Below are positions 23,643 to 31,679 of a stretch of DNA of 64,000 bases, piece after piece. Each line of letters begins with the position of its first letter. The first letter of the stretch is position 1. Origin of the DNA: Glycomyces sambucus. Its GTDB lineage: Bacteria; Actinomycetota; Actinomycetes; Mycobacteriales; Micromonosporaceae. A program made the position numbers and the translations under genes. The notes under the pieces were generated by a model. That model was not told the DNA's origin, ran no database searches, and was given only the letters and a program-made list of their open reading frames with translations. The stretch is from positions 1-64,000 of the forward strand of contig NZ_FNGF01000010.1 in NCBI RefSeq assembly GCF_900102815.1, written 5' to 3'.

Positions 23643-23843
23643 CCGCAGGGCGCCCGCTCGCCGCACGTTCGGCGCACCGCGCCCGCCGTCCGGCGCAGCC
23701 GTCTTGCCCGCGACCCCGCTTAAATCGATAATTCTCAATGTCTAATGCATCGCTCCATCGTCCCCCTCATGACGACAACGGCCCTCATCCCGGGAACCGT
23801 CGACGCAGACTGATGCGCCGCATCGCATCCCAAGGAGGGCAGC

Positions 23844-24938
23844 ATGCACGGCATCCGCCGCCGCATCCGACCGCTCATCGCCACCCTGTCCGCACTCGTC
23901 CTCGCCGCCGCGACCGCCGTCGCGCTCCTCATCGGCAGCCCCGCGCAGGCCCAGACCTGCAACGGCTACGTCGGCCTCACGTTCGACGACGGCCCCAACC
24001 CCGGCACCACGAACAGCCTGCTCAACGCGCTCACCTCGAACGGCCTGCGCGCCACCATGTTCAACACCGGCCAGCGCGCCGCGAGCAACCCGGGCCTCGT
24101 CGCGGCCCAGGTCAGCGCCGGCATGTGGGTCGGCAACCACTCCTACACGCACCCGCACATGACCCAGTTGTCCTCGTCGCAGATGGCGCAGGAGATCTCC
24201 AGCACCCAGACGGCCATCCAGCAGGGCGGCGGCGGCACCCCGGTCCTCTTCCGCCCGCCCTACGGCGAGACCAACGCCACGCTGCGCTCCGTCGAGGCCC
24301 AGTACGGGCTGCGCGAGGTCCTGTGGAACGTCGACTCCCAGGACTGGAACGGCGCCAGCACCGCCCAGATCGTGGCGGCCGCGAACAACCTCCAAAACGG
24401 CGGCGTGATCCTCATGCACGACGCCTACCAGAACACCATCAACGCCATCCCGCAGATCGCGTCCAACCTCCGCGCCCGCGGCCTCTGCGCGGGGATGATC
24501 TCCCCGAGCACCGGCCAGGCCGTCGCCCCCTCCGGCGGCGGTGGCGGCGGGGGCGGTGGCGGCACCGGCACCGACCTGCTCCGCTCCAACTCCGCCGGCA
24601 AGTGCATCGACGTGCCGAGCGGGAACACCGCCAACGGCACCCGCGTCCAGCTCTACACCTGCTACGAGGGCGCCAACCAGCAGTTCACCTACACCGCTTC
24701 GCAGGAGCTGCGGGTCCTCGGCAAGTGCCTGGAGCCGTCCGGTTCGGCGAACGGGGCGCTCGCGCAGATCGGCAACTGCTCCAACGGGAGCGGCCAGAAG
24801 TGGACCTTCGGGTCTGACGGGACGGTCCGCAACACCGGAACCGGGCTCTGCCTCGACGTCTACAGCAGCGCCAACGGCGCCAACGTCCAGCTCTACTCGT
24901 GCTGGACGGGCAACAACCAGAAGTGGACCCGCGTCTAA
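23844..24938 (+). CDS. Secreted polysaccharide deacetylase (CE4) with ricin-type CBM13 domain
   Basis: A 364-residue secreted enzyme. A signal peptide covers residues 1-36 (basic start, hydrophobic core, cleavage near AQAQ-T). The NodB/CE4 domain follows with its motifs in order: VGLTFDDGPN (metal and base Asp), NHSYTHPHM (metal His), FRPPYGE, NVDSQDW, and VILMHD. A glycine-rich linker near residues 233-243 joins a beta-trefoil lectin domain with QxW repeats (NQQFTYT, GQKWTFG, NQKWTRV). It probably removes acetyl groups from chitin oligomers, peptidoglycan or xylan, with the lectin domain anchoring it to polysaccharide. AAGGAGG lies 5 bases before the ATG. Confidence 0.93.
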   Translation: MHGIRRRIRPLIATLSALVLAAATAVALLIGSPAQAQTCNGYVGLTFDDGPNPGTTNSLLNALTSNGLRATMFNTGQRAASNPGLVAAQVSAGMWVGNHSYTHPHMTQLSSSQMAQEISSTQTAIQQGGGGTPVLFRPPYGETNATLRSVEAQYGLREVLWNVDSQDWNGASTAQIVAAANNLQNGGVILMHDAYQNTINAIPQIASNLRARGLCAGMISPSTGQAVAPSGGGGGGGGGGTGTDLLRSNSAGKCIDVPSGNTANGTRVQLYTCYEGANQQFTYTASQELRVLGKCLEPSGSANGALAQIGNCSNGSGQKWTFGSDGTVRNTGTGLCLDVYSSANGANVQLYSCWTGNNQKWTRV

Positions 24939-24945
24939 GGTCTGA

Positions 24946-24975
24946 CCGGTCCCGCGGCCCGCGCCGCGGGACCGG
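24946..24975 (+). terminator. Terminator after the deacetylase gene
   Basis: A perfect 13-bp stem (24946-24958 with 24963-24975) around a CCGC loop starts 8 bp after the stop. Confidence 0.85.
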
Positions 24976-25048
24976 CGTGTGCGCCGCGCCCGGGGCGGGT
25001 ACACCGACCATGATTCATTCGATGGTCGAACTACCCGAGGCGGTTGAC

Positions 25049-25879
25049 ATGTCCGGAAGCGAGCGGTCGCGAAGTGATCAGTCCCGAGACGAGCAGTCCC
25101 GAAGTGATCAGCCCCGAGGCGAGCAGTCCCGAAGTGATCTCGCCCGCGCCACCGCCGTGACGGTCGCGGCGCTGCTCCAGACCGTCGCCGGCGCGCTCGG
25201 CGGCAGCGGCGCCCTCGGCGAGCCCGTCGGCGACGTCGCCCGCTCGTACCCCAACCCCCTGCTCCCCGCGGGCGGCGCGTTCATGATCTGGAACCTGATC
25301 TACCTCGCGGTCCTCGCGCTCGCGGTCTGGCAGCTCCTGCCGTCCCAGCGCGGCCAGACCCTCCACCGGCGCACCGGCTGGTGGATCGCGATCGCCGGAG
25401 TCCTCAACGCGGTCTGGGTCGTGCTGTTCTCCGCCGACCAGGTGACGGCCGCGCAGATCGTCATCGTCCTCCTGCTCATCAGCCTCGCCACCGCCTGGCA
25501 CCGGGCCGCCGCCGCGCCCGCGCCCGGCCGCGCCGACCGCTGGCTCCTGTGGGCCCCGCTGACCCTGTACACCGGCTGGGTCGCCGTCGCGACCGTGGTC
25601 GGCGCGCTCACCACCGTCGCCGCCGCGACCGGGGACGGCACGGGCAACGCAGTAGCGGTCATCGCGCTCGGCGTCACCGCCATCGTGCTCATCGCCGTGG
25701 TCGCGAAGGCCAAGGGCGTCACCATGTTCGCCGCCGCCGCGGTCTGGGCCCTCGCCTGGATCGCCGCCAGCGCCGACTCGCCCGTGGCGGTCTTCGCCTC
25801 CCTCGCGGCGGCCCTCATCGCCGTCGCGCTCCTGGTCCGCCTCCTGCGGGCCGAGGACCGCGCCGTCGTCCTCGGCTGA
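25049..25879 (+). CDS. TspO/MBR-like multi-pass membrane protein
   Basis: A 276-residue membrane protein. The first 35 residues are a hydrophilic tail of Arg-Ser-Asp-Gln/Arg-Gly-Glu-Gln repeats. Seven or so hydrophobic segments follow. The segment around SYPNPLLPAGGAFMIWNLIY resembles tryptophan-rich sensory protein (TspO/MBR) relatives, though the pattern is not a canonical TspO. The start at 25049 is chosen because GAGG lies 8 bases upstream; in-frame ATGs at 25010 and 25022 are possible. A role in sensing or binding hydrophobic ligands is only a family-based guess. Confidence 0.65.
   Translation: MSGSERSRSDQSRDEQSRSDQPRGEQSRSDLARATAVTVAALLQTVAGALGGSGALGEPVGDVARSYPNPLLPAGGAFMIWNLIYLAVLALAVWQLLPSQRGQTLHRRTGWWIAIAGVLNAVWVVLFSADQVTAAQIVIVLLLISLATAWHRAAAAPAPGRADRWLLWAPLTLYTGWVAVATVVGALTTVAAATGDGTGNAVAVIALGVTAIVLIAVVAKAKGVTMFAAAAVWALAWIAASADSPVAVFASLAAALIAVALLVRLLRAEDRAVVLG
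25067..25140 (+). repeat. 30-bp in-frame tandem repeat in the membrane protein's N-terminal tail
   Basis: GAAGTGATC recurs at 25071, 25101 and 25131 with a 30-bp period, and the bases between are nearly identical. The array spans about 2.4 units and encodes ten-residue Ser/Arg/Asp/Glu/Gln repeats in the cytosolic tail. Confidence 0.85.
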
Positions 25880-26007
25880 CCCGTTTGGCGGAACCCACGA
25901 AAATCACCCCCCACCGCAGGACGAAACCGGCACGGGCCTGTGGAGGGGCCACAGTCCGCGCCCGATTCCTCCCTTTCACTGCTTGACACCGGCCGCACAC
26001 TCGACCC

Positions 26008-26445
26008 ATGACACCTGAGTCCTCCGGGCCCCGGGCCGACCGCAGGGGCGGCAGGGTCCTCGCGCTCGTCCTCAGCACGATCGGCTGGATCGTGCTCGCG
26101 TTCGGGCTCTTCGCGTGGGCCTTCCTCGCGAACTTCTGCCTCGACGCCCAGACCTGCGAGGAGCTGCGAAGCGACGGCGTCGCCGAGTGGCCCATCGCCG
26201 TCGGCATCAGCCTCGGCGCCCTCGCCGTGCTCGCGGTCCTCCCGTTCGCCCTCCGGATGCCGAAGACCGGCGCGGTCTACGCCGCCGCCGTACTCGCAGT
26301 CCTCATCCTCCTCGCGCAGAGCGGCGCCGCCCGCGAAACCGCCCGCGACCTCCTGCGCGACGACCCGCCCGCGGGGGAGTACGACCCCGGCCCGCAACCG
26401 TGCCTCCCGCGCAGCGGCGGCGACGCCGAATGCCCCGGCGGCTGA
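26008..26445 (+). CDS. Small membrane protein, unknown function
   Basis: A 145-residue protein with three hydrophobic helices at about 17-40, 62-80 and 87-104. A cysteine pair sits in NFCLDAQTCEEL between the first two and another in the C-terminal tail (QPCLPRSGGDAECPGG), possibly disulfides outside the cell. It has no recognised family. Codon bias is that of the neighbours. No clear Shine-Dalgarno is seen before the ATG. Confidence 0.6.
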   Translation: MTPESSGPRADRRGGRVLALVLSTIGWIVLAFGLFAWAFLANFCLDAQTCEELRSDGVAEWPIAVGISLGALAVLAVLPFALRMPKTGAVYAAAVLAVLILLAQSGAARETARDLLRDDPPAGEYDPGPQPCLPRSGGDAECPGG

Positions 26446-26463
26446 GTCCACCCACGGGAGGAC

Positions 26464-26487
26464 GCGCGGCGACTTCCGACGCCGCGC
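26464..26487 (+). terminator. Hairpin after the small membrane protein
   Basis: An 8-bp perfect stem (GCGCGGCG / CGCCGCGC) with an 8-base loop lies 19 bp after the stop. Confidence 0.5.
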
Positions 26488-26571
26488 ACCCCCGGAACCG
26501 CATACGTTCGTCACCGCGGGCGGCGACCCGCGACCGATCCGGTAGACCTCCGTTCTCCTTACGGTCGAAGG

Positions 26572-27834
26572 ATGACCGCAACCGTGCGCTCCAAGAACGT
26601 GCTTCCCAAAGCCGCGCGCCCCAAGAACGTGCTCACTAAAGCCGCACTCCCCATCCGGCCCGCCGCGGCCCCGCCCGGCGAGCGGACCCTCGCACCGGAC
26701 CTCGGCCGCGGCTTCATGCTCCTCGCGATCGCCCTCGCGCACGCCCACCTGGTCCTCTACGTCGCCGACTACCGGCCCACCGCGGTCGACCAGGCCGCCG
26801 TCCTCATCCGCGAACTCCTCGTCGACGACCGCGCGCGGCCGATGTTCTTCCTCCTCTTCGGCTACGGCCTCGTCCAGCTCACGACCCGCCTCGCCTCCCG
26901 CGGCGCCGAATGGACCGCGATCCGCCCGCTCCTGCGCCGCCGCGGATGGTGGCTGCTGCTCTTCGGGTTCGCGCACGCCGCGGTCATCGGGGTCGACATC
27001 GTCTCGGTCTACGGCTTCGCCCTGCTCTGCTTCGCGGGCCTCCTCGTGCGCAGCGACCGCGTGCTCGTGCACGTCGCCGCGTGGACGACCCTCGCGCTGG
27101 CGGCGTTCTTCCTCGCGCTGTCCGCGAGCGAGGCGACCTCCAACGCGCTCATGGGCTTCGACCTCACCGCCGGCTCCACCGACCCCGCCGAGATGGCCTC
27201 CTGGCGGTTCGGGAGCTGGGCGTTCGTCCTCATCGCCTTCGGCTGGCAGGTGCTCCCCGCGATGACCCTCGGCATCTGGGCGGCCCGCCGCCGCATCCTC
27301 GAATCACCCGGCCGCCACCTGCCGCTCCTGCGCCGCACCGCCGCGACCGGCATCGGCCTCGCCGTCGCGGGCGGCCTCCCGTGGGCCCTGGTCTCCAGCC
27401 GCCTCATCGAACCCGGGACGCTGACCAGCGCCTCCTTCGGCGCCGTCCACGCCGTCACGGGCCTCGCCGGAGGCGTCGGCGCCATCGCACTGATCGCCTT
27501 GGTGGCCGATCGAAAAGCTCCCGGCCGCTTCGCGACCGCCGTCGCCGCGCTCGGCCAGCGCTCGCTCACGTTCTACATGTTCCAGTCGGTGGTCTTCCTC
27601 GCCGTCTTCGCCCCGTTCACCACCGGCCTCGGCGCCCGCACCGGCTTCCTCGGCGCGGCCCTCGCCGCCGTCGCCACCTGGCTCCTCTCCCTCGCCCTCG
27701 CCGATGCCATGCGCCGCCGCGCCTACCGCGGCCCCGCCGAGATCCTGCTGCGCCGCCTCACGTACGGCCGCGTTTCGCCTGCACCCCACGGGGGTACCTC
27801 ATCTGCAACGAACCCGACGGAGGGAGCATCATGA
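26572..27834 (+). CDS. DUF418 family membrane protein (YeiB-like)
   Basis: A 420-residue membrane protein with about ten helices. It has the DUF418/YeiB layout: an N-terminal LDLGRGF-like segment (APDLGRGFMLLAIALAH), the motif FFLLFGYGL near 85-95, and a C-terminal helix block with LGQRSLTFYMFQSVVFL. The first 25 residues hold a duplicated ten-residue unit (PKNVLPKAAR, PKNVLTKAAL). A TACGGT hexamer 6 bases before the ATG suggests a leaderless start, although GAAGG is also present. Its stop overlaps the next start by 4 bp (ATGA). Function is unknown, probably transport or envelope modification. Confidence 0.8.
   Translation: MTATVRSKNVLPKAARPKNVLTKAALPIRPAAAPPGERTLAPDLGRGFMLLAIALAHAHLVLYVADYRPTAVDQAAVLIRELLVDDRARPMFFLLFGYGLVQLTTRLASRGAEWTAIRPLLRRRGWWLLLFGFAHAAVIGVDIVSVYGFALLCFAGLLVRSDRVLVHVAAWTTLALAAFFLALSASEATSNALMGFDLTAGSTDPAEMASWRFGSWAFVLIAFGWQVLPAMTLGIWAARRRILESPGRHLPLLRRTAATGIGLAVAGGLPWALVSSRLIEPGTLTSASFGAVHAVTGLAGGVGAIALIALVADRKAPGRFATAVAALGQRSLTFYMFQSVVFLAVFAPFTTGLGARTGFLGAALAAVATWLLSLALADAMRRRAYRGPAEILLRRLTYGRVSPAPHGGTSSATNPTEGAS
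26591..26650 (+). repeat. 30-bp in-frame duplication near the DUF418 start
   Basis: CCAAGAACGTGCT begins at 26591 and again at 26621; the two 30-bp units match at most positions and encode the duplicated ten-residue segment. Confidence 0.85.
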
Positions 27835-28250
27835 CCGACCAGGCGATGACGCTCGTGCGACTCGACGACACCGATCTGACGGTCGCGGACGACGCCGACG
27901 ACGTACGCGGCCACACCGTGCTCGACCGCCACGGCGACGAGACCGGCAAGGTCGAGGGGCTCCTGATCGACCAGGGCCTGCGCAAGGTCCGGTTCCTGGA
28001 GGTCGCCTCCGGCGGCTTCCTGGGCCTCGGCAAGCGCAAGGTCCTCGTCCCCGTCGGCGCGGTCACCCGCGTCGACGACGAGCACGTCCACCTCAGCAGC
28101 GAACGCGACCACGTCGCGTCCGGCCCGGGCTACGACCCCGAACTGGTCGACGAGCCCGACCGCCGCTACGGCGAGGACGTCTACGGCTACTACGGCCTCA
28201 TGCCCCACTGGAGCGCCGGCTACATCTACCCCGGCTACCCCTTCAGATAG
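27831..28250 (+). CDS. PRC-barrel domain protein
   Basis: A 139-residue protein with a PRC-barrel beta domain: VRGHTVLDRHGDETGKVEGL, then VRFLEVASGGFLGLGKRKVLV and VTRVDDEHVHL. The C-terminal 40 residues are rich in Tyr, Gly and Pro. GGAGGGAG lies 5 bases before the ATG, and the start overlaps the DUF418 stop by 4 bp, so the two are coupled. PRC-barrel proteins take part in RNA processing or in stress-linked membrane functions; none can be chosen here. Confidence 0.85.
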   Translation: MTDQAMTLVRLDDTDLTVADDADDVRGHTVLDRHGDETGKVEGLLIDQGLRKVRFLEVASGGFLGLGKRKVLVPVGAVTRVDDEHVHLSSERDHVASGPGYDPELVDEPDRRYGEDVYGYYGLMPHWSAGYIYPGYPFR

Positions 28251-28259
28251 ACCGGAACG

Positions 28260-28291
28260 CAGCGCGGGCCGCCTCTCGGCGGCCCGCGCTG
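28260..28291 (+). terminator. Terminator after the PRC-barrel gene
   Basis: A perfect 14-bp stem (28260-28273 with 28278-28291) with TCTC tetraloop starts 9 bp after the stop. Confidence 0.85.
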
Positions 28292-28381
28292 CCGTGCGTC
28301 GCGGCTCGTTTCGCGCCGCTGCACCTTTCCGGCCTCCGGCGGCGCTTCCGGACGCCACCCCGACCCATGCCGCTGTCCGTC

Positions 28382-28819
28382 CTAGCGCTCGGCCCGCATG
28401 ACCCGGAGCAGCGCGGGCAGCCCGGCGGCCAGCCCTTCCCGCTCCGCCGCCGTCATCCCGGCGGCCCAGCCCTGGTAGCGCTCGTGCAGCACCGCGGCCG
28501 CGTTTCGGTGCACGCGCCGCCCGGCGGCGGTGATCTCCAACCGGTAGAGCCGCCGGTTCGCCGGATCGCGCTCGCGGGTCAGCAGCCCCTCCGACTCCAG
28601 GTCGGCGACCAGGCGGCTGACGCTGCTCTTCTCCAGCACGAGGCGCTCGCCGAGCTCGCGCTGCGACATCCCGGCGCGGTGGTCCAGCTCGTGGAGCGCG
28701 AAGAGCTGCGACATCGACATCGCGCGGCCGGGCACCACCTCGTCCATGAGCGCGAACTCGGCGGTGCGCACCACGTCCATGAGCAGGTGGTGCAGGTGAT
28801 CCGCGTCGTGCTCAGTCAT
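28382..28819 (-). CDS. MarR family transcriptional regulator
   Basis: A 145-residue MarR-type winged-helix protein: MSQRELGERLVLEKSSVSRL is the recognition helix region (about residues 50-70) and TRERDPANRRLYRLEITAAG is the wing. It is divergent from a methyltransferase gene. Two copies of a GTTGN-N5-ACAAC palindrome lie in the gap, one directly upstream of its own start, so it likely represses both genes. Confidence 0.9.
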   Translation of the reverse strand: MTEHDADHLHHLLMDVVRTAEFALMDEVVPGRAMSMSQLFALHELDHRAGMSQRELGERLVLEKSSVSRLVADLESEGLLTRERDPANRRLYRLEITAAGRRVHRNAAAVLHERYQGWAAGMTAAEREGLAAGLPALLRVMRAER

Positions 28820-28820
28820 G

Positions 28821-28835
28821 GTTGCATCCTACAAC
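28821..28835. promoter_or_regulatory. MarR-type operator, proximal copy
   Basis: GTTGCATCCTACAAC is an inverted repeat (GTTG/CAAC) one base upstream of the marR start codon. It matches the second copy at 28860 in both arms and spacing. Confidence 0.6.
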
Positions 28836-28859
28836 CAATGGTCGTAGACTCGACTGAAA

Positions 28860-28874
28860 GTTGTACAGCACAAC
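28860..28874. promoter_or_regulatory. MarR-type operator, distal copy
   Basis: GTTGTACAGCACAAC is a perfect inverted repeat (extending to AGTTGT-N5-ACAACT) 16 bp before the methyltransferase ATG. The centre-to-centre distance to the other copy is 39 bp, close to four helical turns. Confidence 0.65.
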
Positions 28875-28890
28875 TGTCAAGGAGACCGCC

Positions 28891-29478
28891 ATGCCGCACG
28901 ACCACGCTCACGACCACGGCACCGACCACCACCGCCACCACGGCCCGATCGAGGGCCGCCACAGCCACCGCTACAACCGGATCGCACGGCTCCTCGGCCC
29001 GCTCCAGTACCGCAGGATCGCCGCCGACATCGCCGCGTCCGCTCCCCGGAACGCCGCCGTCCTCGACATCGGCACCGGGCCCGGCATCCTCCTCCGCGTC
29101 CTCGCGAAGCGCCGCCCCGACCTGCGCCTCACCGGCGTCGACCTCGCACAGGACATGATCGACCACGCCACCCGCAACCTCGCCCACCTCACCCCCGCCC
29201 CCGACCTCCGCGCCGCCGACGTCGCCGCGCTCCCCTTCGACGACGGCGCCTTCGACCTCGTCGTCTCCACCTACAGCTCCCACCACTGGTCCGACCCCGC
29301 GGCCGGCGCCACCGAGATCGCCCGCGTCCTCCGCCCCGACGGCCGCTTCCTCGACTACGACTTCCCAAGGGCCCCTTTCGAAGCCCTCACCGCCCTCACC
29401 GAGAGCAGCCGCACCCCCTTCCGCTCCCCGTGGCTGCTGCTCATGAAGACGACCCGCTTCGAAGCCGCCAAGCGATGA
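28891..29478 (+). CDS. Class I SAM-dependent methyltransferase with His-rich N-terminus
   Basis: A 195-residue protein. The SAM-binding motif I is AVLDIGTGPGILLRVLAKR (about residues 53-71), followed by LRLTGVDLAQDMIDHA and the post-I region LPFDDGAFDLVVSTYS. The first 28 residues contain 11 histidines and several aspartates, suggesting metal binding. AAGGAG lies 7 bases before the ATG. It is divergent from marR and likely under its control. The substrate is unknown; small-molecule or arsenite-like methylation are guesses only. Confidence 0.85.
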   Translation: MPHDHAHDHGTDHHRHHGPIEGRHSHRYNRIARLLGPLQYRRIAADIAASAPRNAAVLDIGTGPGILLRVLAKRRPDLRLTGVDLAQDMIDHATRNLAHLTPAPDLRAADVAALPFDDGAFDLVVSTYSSHHWSDPAAGATEIARVLRPDGRFLDYDFPRAPFEALTALTESSRTPFRSPWLLLMKTTRFEAAKR

Positions 29479-29554
29479 CCGGGCGATGACGGGGTGATGC
29501 CCGGCGTTCCTACCGTCCTGGGCGACACCGTCGCCTCCGGACAGGAACGCAGCC

Positions 29555-30391
29555 ATGCACCCGCACGCACCCTCACCCGAATTCCAGGGCGTCGCCGCCC
29601 AGGCCGGCCTCGGCCACTGGCAGACCGCCTACCGGCCCCGCCCGACCCGCATCGCCGTGCCGCTCACCGTCGCCGGCATCATCTACATCGCCGTCGTCGC
29701 CTGCCTCGCCGGGAGCAACCTCCTCGCGAACGGCTTCGGACTCATCATGCTCGCGATCTTCACCGTCTTTATCGGACTCGGTGTGCTCAACCTCGCCCAC
29801 ATGAAACGCAAGTCCGGCGCGGGCGACGAACTCCACTTCTTCGAGCACGGCCTCATCATCAAGGGCCCCAGGACCCTCGTCTCGGTCTTCCACTGGGACG
29901 ACGCGCTCGTCTACCAGCGCCTCTTCCACTACCCGCAGACCGGGCTCACCACCTACAACTACCTCCTCACCGACGACGCCAACGCCCCCATCGCCATCGG
30001 CGACCCCAAGGGCGCCGCCGGCTCCGCGCTCGTCAACCTCGACGGCGACCTCGCCGACTTCACCCTCGGTGCCGCCTTCGACCGGCCCGACCAGTGGGGC
30101 CCGGCCATCCAGGCCGCCATCACCAACGCCCAGCTCCCGAACGTCCTGGCCCGCATCGCCAGCGGCGAGAAGGTCCGCTTCGGCCGCCTCGCCCTCACCC
30201 GGCACGCGCTCGTCGTCGAGGGCACCACGATCCCCTGGACCGACCTCCAGCAGATCACGGTCAAGGACGGCACGGCCGCCTTCAAGTCCGGCGGCCGCTT
30301 CTTCCGCACCCGCGAACAGGTCTACGCCATCCCCAACTTCTTCGTCTTCAAGGAGGCGGTCCAGGCCCGCAGCGGCCTGACCTGGACCTGA
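29555..30391 (+). CDS. Membrane-anchored DUF6585-like protein
   Basis: A 278-residue protein with two helices at about 35-55 and 60-82 and a soluble C-terminal region rich in beta strands (ELHFFEHGLIIKGPRTLVSV, FGRLALTRHALVVEGTTIPW). The ending AIPNFFVFKEAV is typical of DUF6585-type proteins. This family assignment is from memory of the pattern and is tentative. AGGAA lies 8 bases before the ATG. Function is unknown. Confidence 0.65.
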   Translation: MHPHAPSPEFQGVAAQAGLGHWQTAYRPRPTRIAVPLTVAGIIYIAVVACLAGSNLLANGFGLIMLAIFTVFIGLGVLNLAHMKRKSGAGDELHFFEHGLIIKGPRTLVSVFHWDDALVYQRLFHYPQTGLTTYNYLLTDDANAPIAIGDPKGAAGSALVNLDGDLADFTLGAAFDRPDQWGPAIQAAITNAQLPNVLARIASGEKVRFGRLALTRHALVVEGTTIPWTDLQQITVKDGTAAFKSGGRFFRTREQVYAIPNFFVFKEAVQARSGLTWT

Positions 30392-30458
30392 AACCGGGTG
30401 CGCGCCTTACCCCGGATATGCCACAGTCACAGGGACCCTCACCGGAACGGAACGACCG

Positions 30459-30812
30459 ATGCAGACCCTGACCCTCTGGCGCCCTTGCGGACCCGCCGAA
30501 CTCGAACTCGTCCGCGCCACCGACTGGACCGCGTGGCCCCCGCGCCTCCCCGACCAGCCGATCTTCTACCCGGTCCTCAACGAGGACTACGCGACGAAGA
30601 TCGCCCGCGACTGGAACGCCCCGCGCGACGGCGTCGGCTACGTGACCCGCTTCGAACTCGACCACGACTTCGCCCGGCGCTACCCCGTCCAGCAGGCCGG
30701 CGGCCGCACGATCCTCGAACTCTGGGTCCCCGCCGAAGACCTCGACGAGTTCAACCGCCACATCATCGGCCCGATCGAGGTCGTCGCCGAATACAGGAGT
30801 CCGTCCGAATGA
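30459..30812 (+). CDS. Hypothetical protein of the 'ADP-ribosylation/crystallin J1' group
   Basis: A 117-residue protein with the conserved pattern LWRPCGPAELELV, PPRLPDQPIFYPVLNEDYA, ARDWN and VPAEDLDEFNRHIIGPIEVV. Proteins with this pattern are widely conserved and often labelled ADP-ribosylation/crystallin J1 in annotations, with no proven activity. It contains no ADP-ribosylglycohydrolase active site that I can identify. Convergent with the merR gene. Confidence 0.7.
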   Translation: MQTLTLWRPCGPAELELVRATDWTAWPPRLPDQPIFYPVLNEDYATKIARDWNAPRDGVGYVTRFELDHDFARRYPVQQAGGRTILELWVPAEDLDEFNRHIIGPIEVVAEYRSPSE

Positions 30813-30857
30813 CCTGAAGGACCAGGTCTTCGACGCACGACGACCGGGCCGCCGACG

Positions 30858-31652
30858 TCACCGACCGCGCGTCGGCGCCTCGGGGCGGCCGTCGCCACCG
30901 TCGATCCCGGTCCGGTCGGCCCGCCCGCGCCTGCGCAGCAGTCCGATCAGACGCCGCGCCGCCGGCGCCGAGTCGAAGGCGAGCGAGTCCAGCAGCCGGG
31001 CCAGCGGCGGTTCGATGCCCTCGCCGACCAGGCTCCCGGCCCTCCCGACGTCCAGCCGCTCGACGCAGGCCGCGAGCCGGTCGGCGAGGCCGGCCAGCCT
31101 CGGATCGTCGTCGGCGAGGTCGAGGGCTTCGCCGAGACCGCGATAGCACTCGATGAGCGGGCCTTCCCCGAGCTGGTCGCGCTTGTCCGCCGCCCACGCC
31201 GCCGCCTGCTCGGGCGAGTGCGCGGCCAGCAGGATCCAGCCATCGTGCTCGATCCGGACGATCCGCTCGTCCACGCCGAGGGCCCGCAGCCGCTCCAGGA
31301 GCCCGGTGACCTCCACCGGCAGCGCGAGGCCGTCACCGGCGACCAGCCCGGCGATCCGCTCCCGGTGCCGTTCCCTGACCCGGATCTCCTCGCGCAGGCG
31401 ATGGTCGATCTCGGCCACCGCGGCGGCGAACTCCTCGGGTCCTGCGTCCAGCAGCGCGCGGACCCGCGCGAGCGGCACCCCGGCCGCGGTGAGCGTCCTG
31501 ATCCGGATCAACTCGACGACGGCTTCGGCGCCGTACACCCGATAGCCGGAATGATCGCGTTCGGGCTCGGGCAGCAGGCCCTTCGCGTGGTAGTGCCGGA
31601 CGGTCCGCACCGTGACACCGGCATGCGCCGCGAGTCCCCCGATGGTCAGCAT
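30858..31652 (-). CDS. MerR family transcriptional regulator
   Basis: A 264-residue MerR-type regulator. The N-terminal winged helix is clear: MLTIGGLAAHAGVTVRTVRH, then YHAKGLLPEPERDHSGYRVY, followed by a coiled dimerisation helix to about residue 115. The long C-terminal region (about 120-264) is a helical effector domain, longer than simple metal sensors, as in TipA-like activators. It follows an alpha/beta hydrolase gene by 27 bp, and the operon promoter carries the 19-bp spacer and internal dyad typical of MerR targets. Confidence 0.88.
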   Translation of the reverse strand: MLTIGGLAAHAGVTVRTVRHYHAKGLLPEPERDHSGYRVYGAEAVVELIRIRTLTAAGVPLARVRALLDAGPEEFAAAVAEIDHRLREEIRVRERHRERIAGLVAGDGLALPVEVTGLLERLRALGVDERIVRIEHDGWILLAAHSPEQAAAWAADKRDQLGEGPLIECYRGLGEALDLADDDPRLAGLADRLAACVERLDVGRAGSLVGEGIEPPLARLLDSLAFDSAPAARRLIGLLRRRGRADRTGIDGGDGRPEAPTRGR

Positions 31653-31679
31653 CAGTCAAGTGTGCCCGCGTCGCGCCGT

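Noticed and set aside
23705..23760. AT-rich stretch with ATTCTCAATG before the deacetylase as a LysR site shared with 20845
   Set aside because: Only eight bases (ATTGAGAA in reverse) are shared and the inverted-repeat structure is absent.
28867..29125. His-rich segment of the methyltransferase as a separate small metal-binding gene
   Set aside because: It is in frame and continuous with the SAM-binding domain, and the only good Shine-Dalgarno precedes it.
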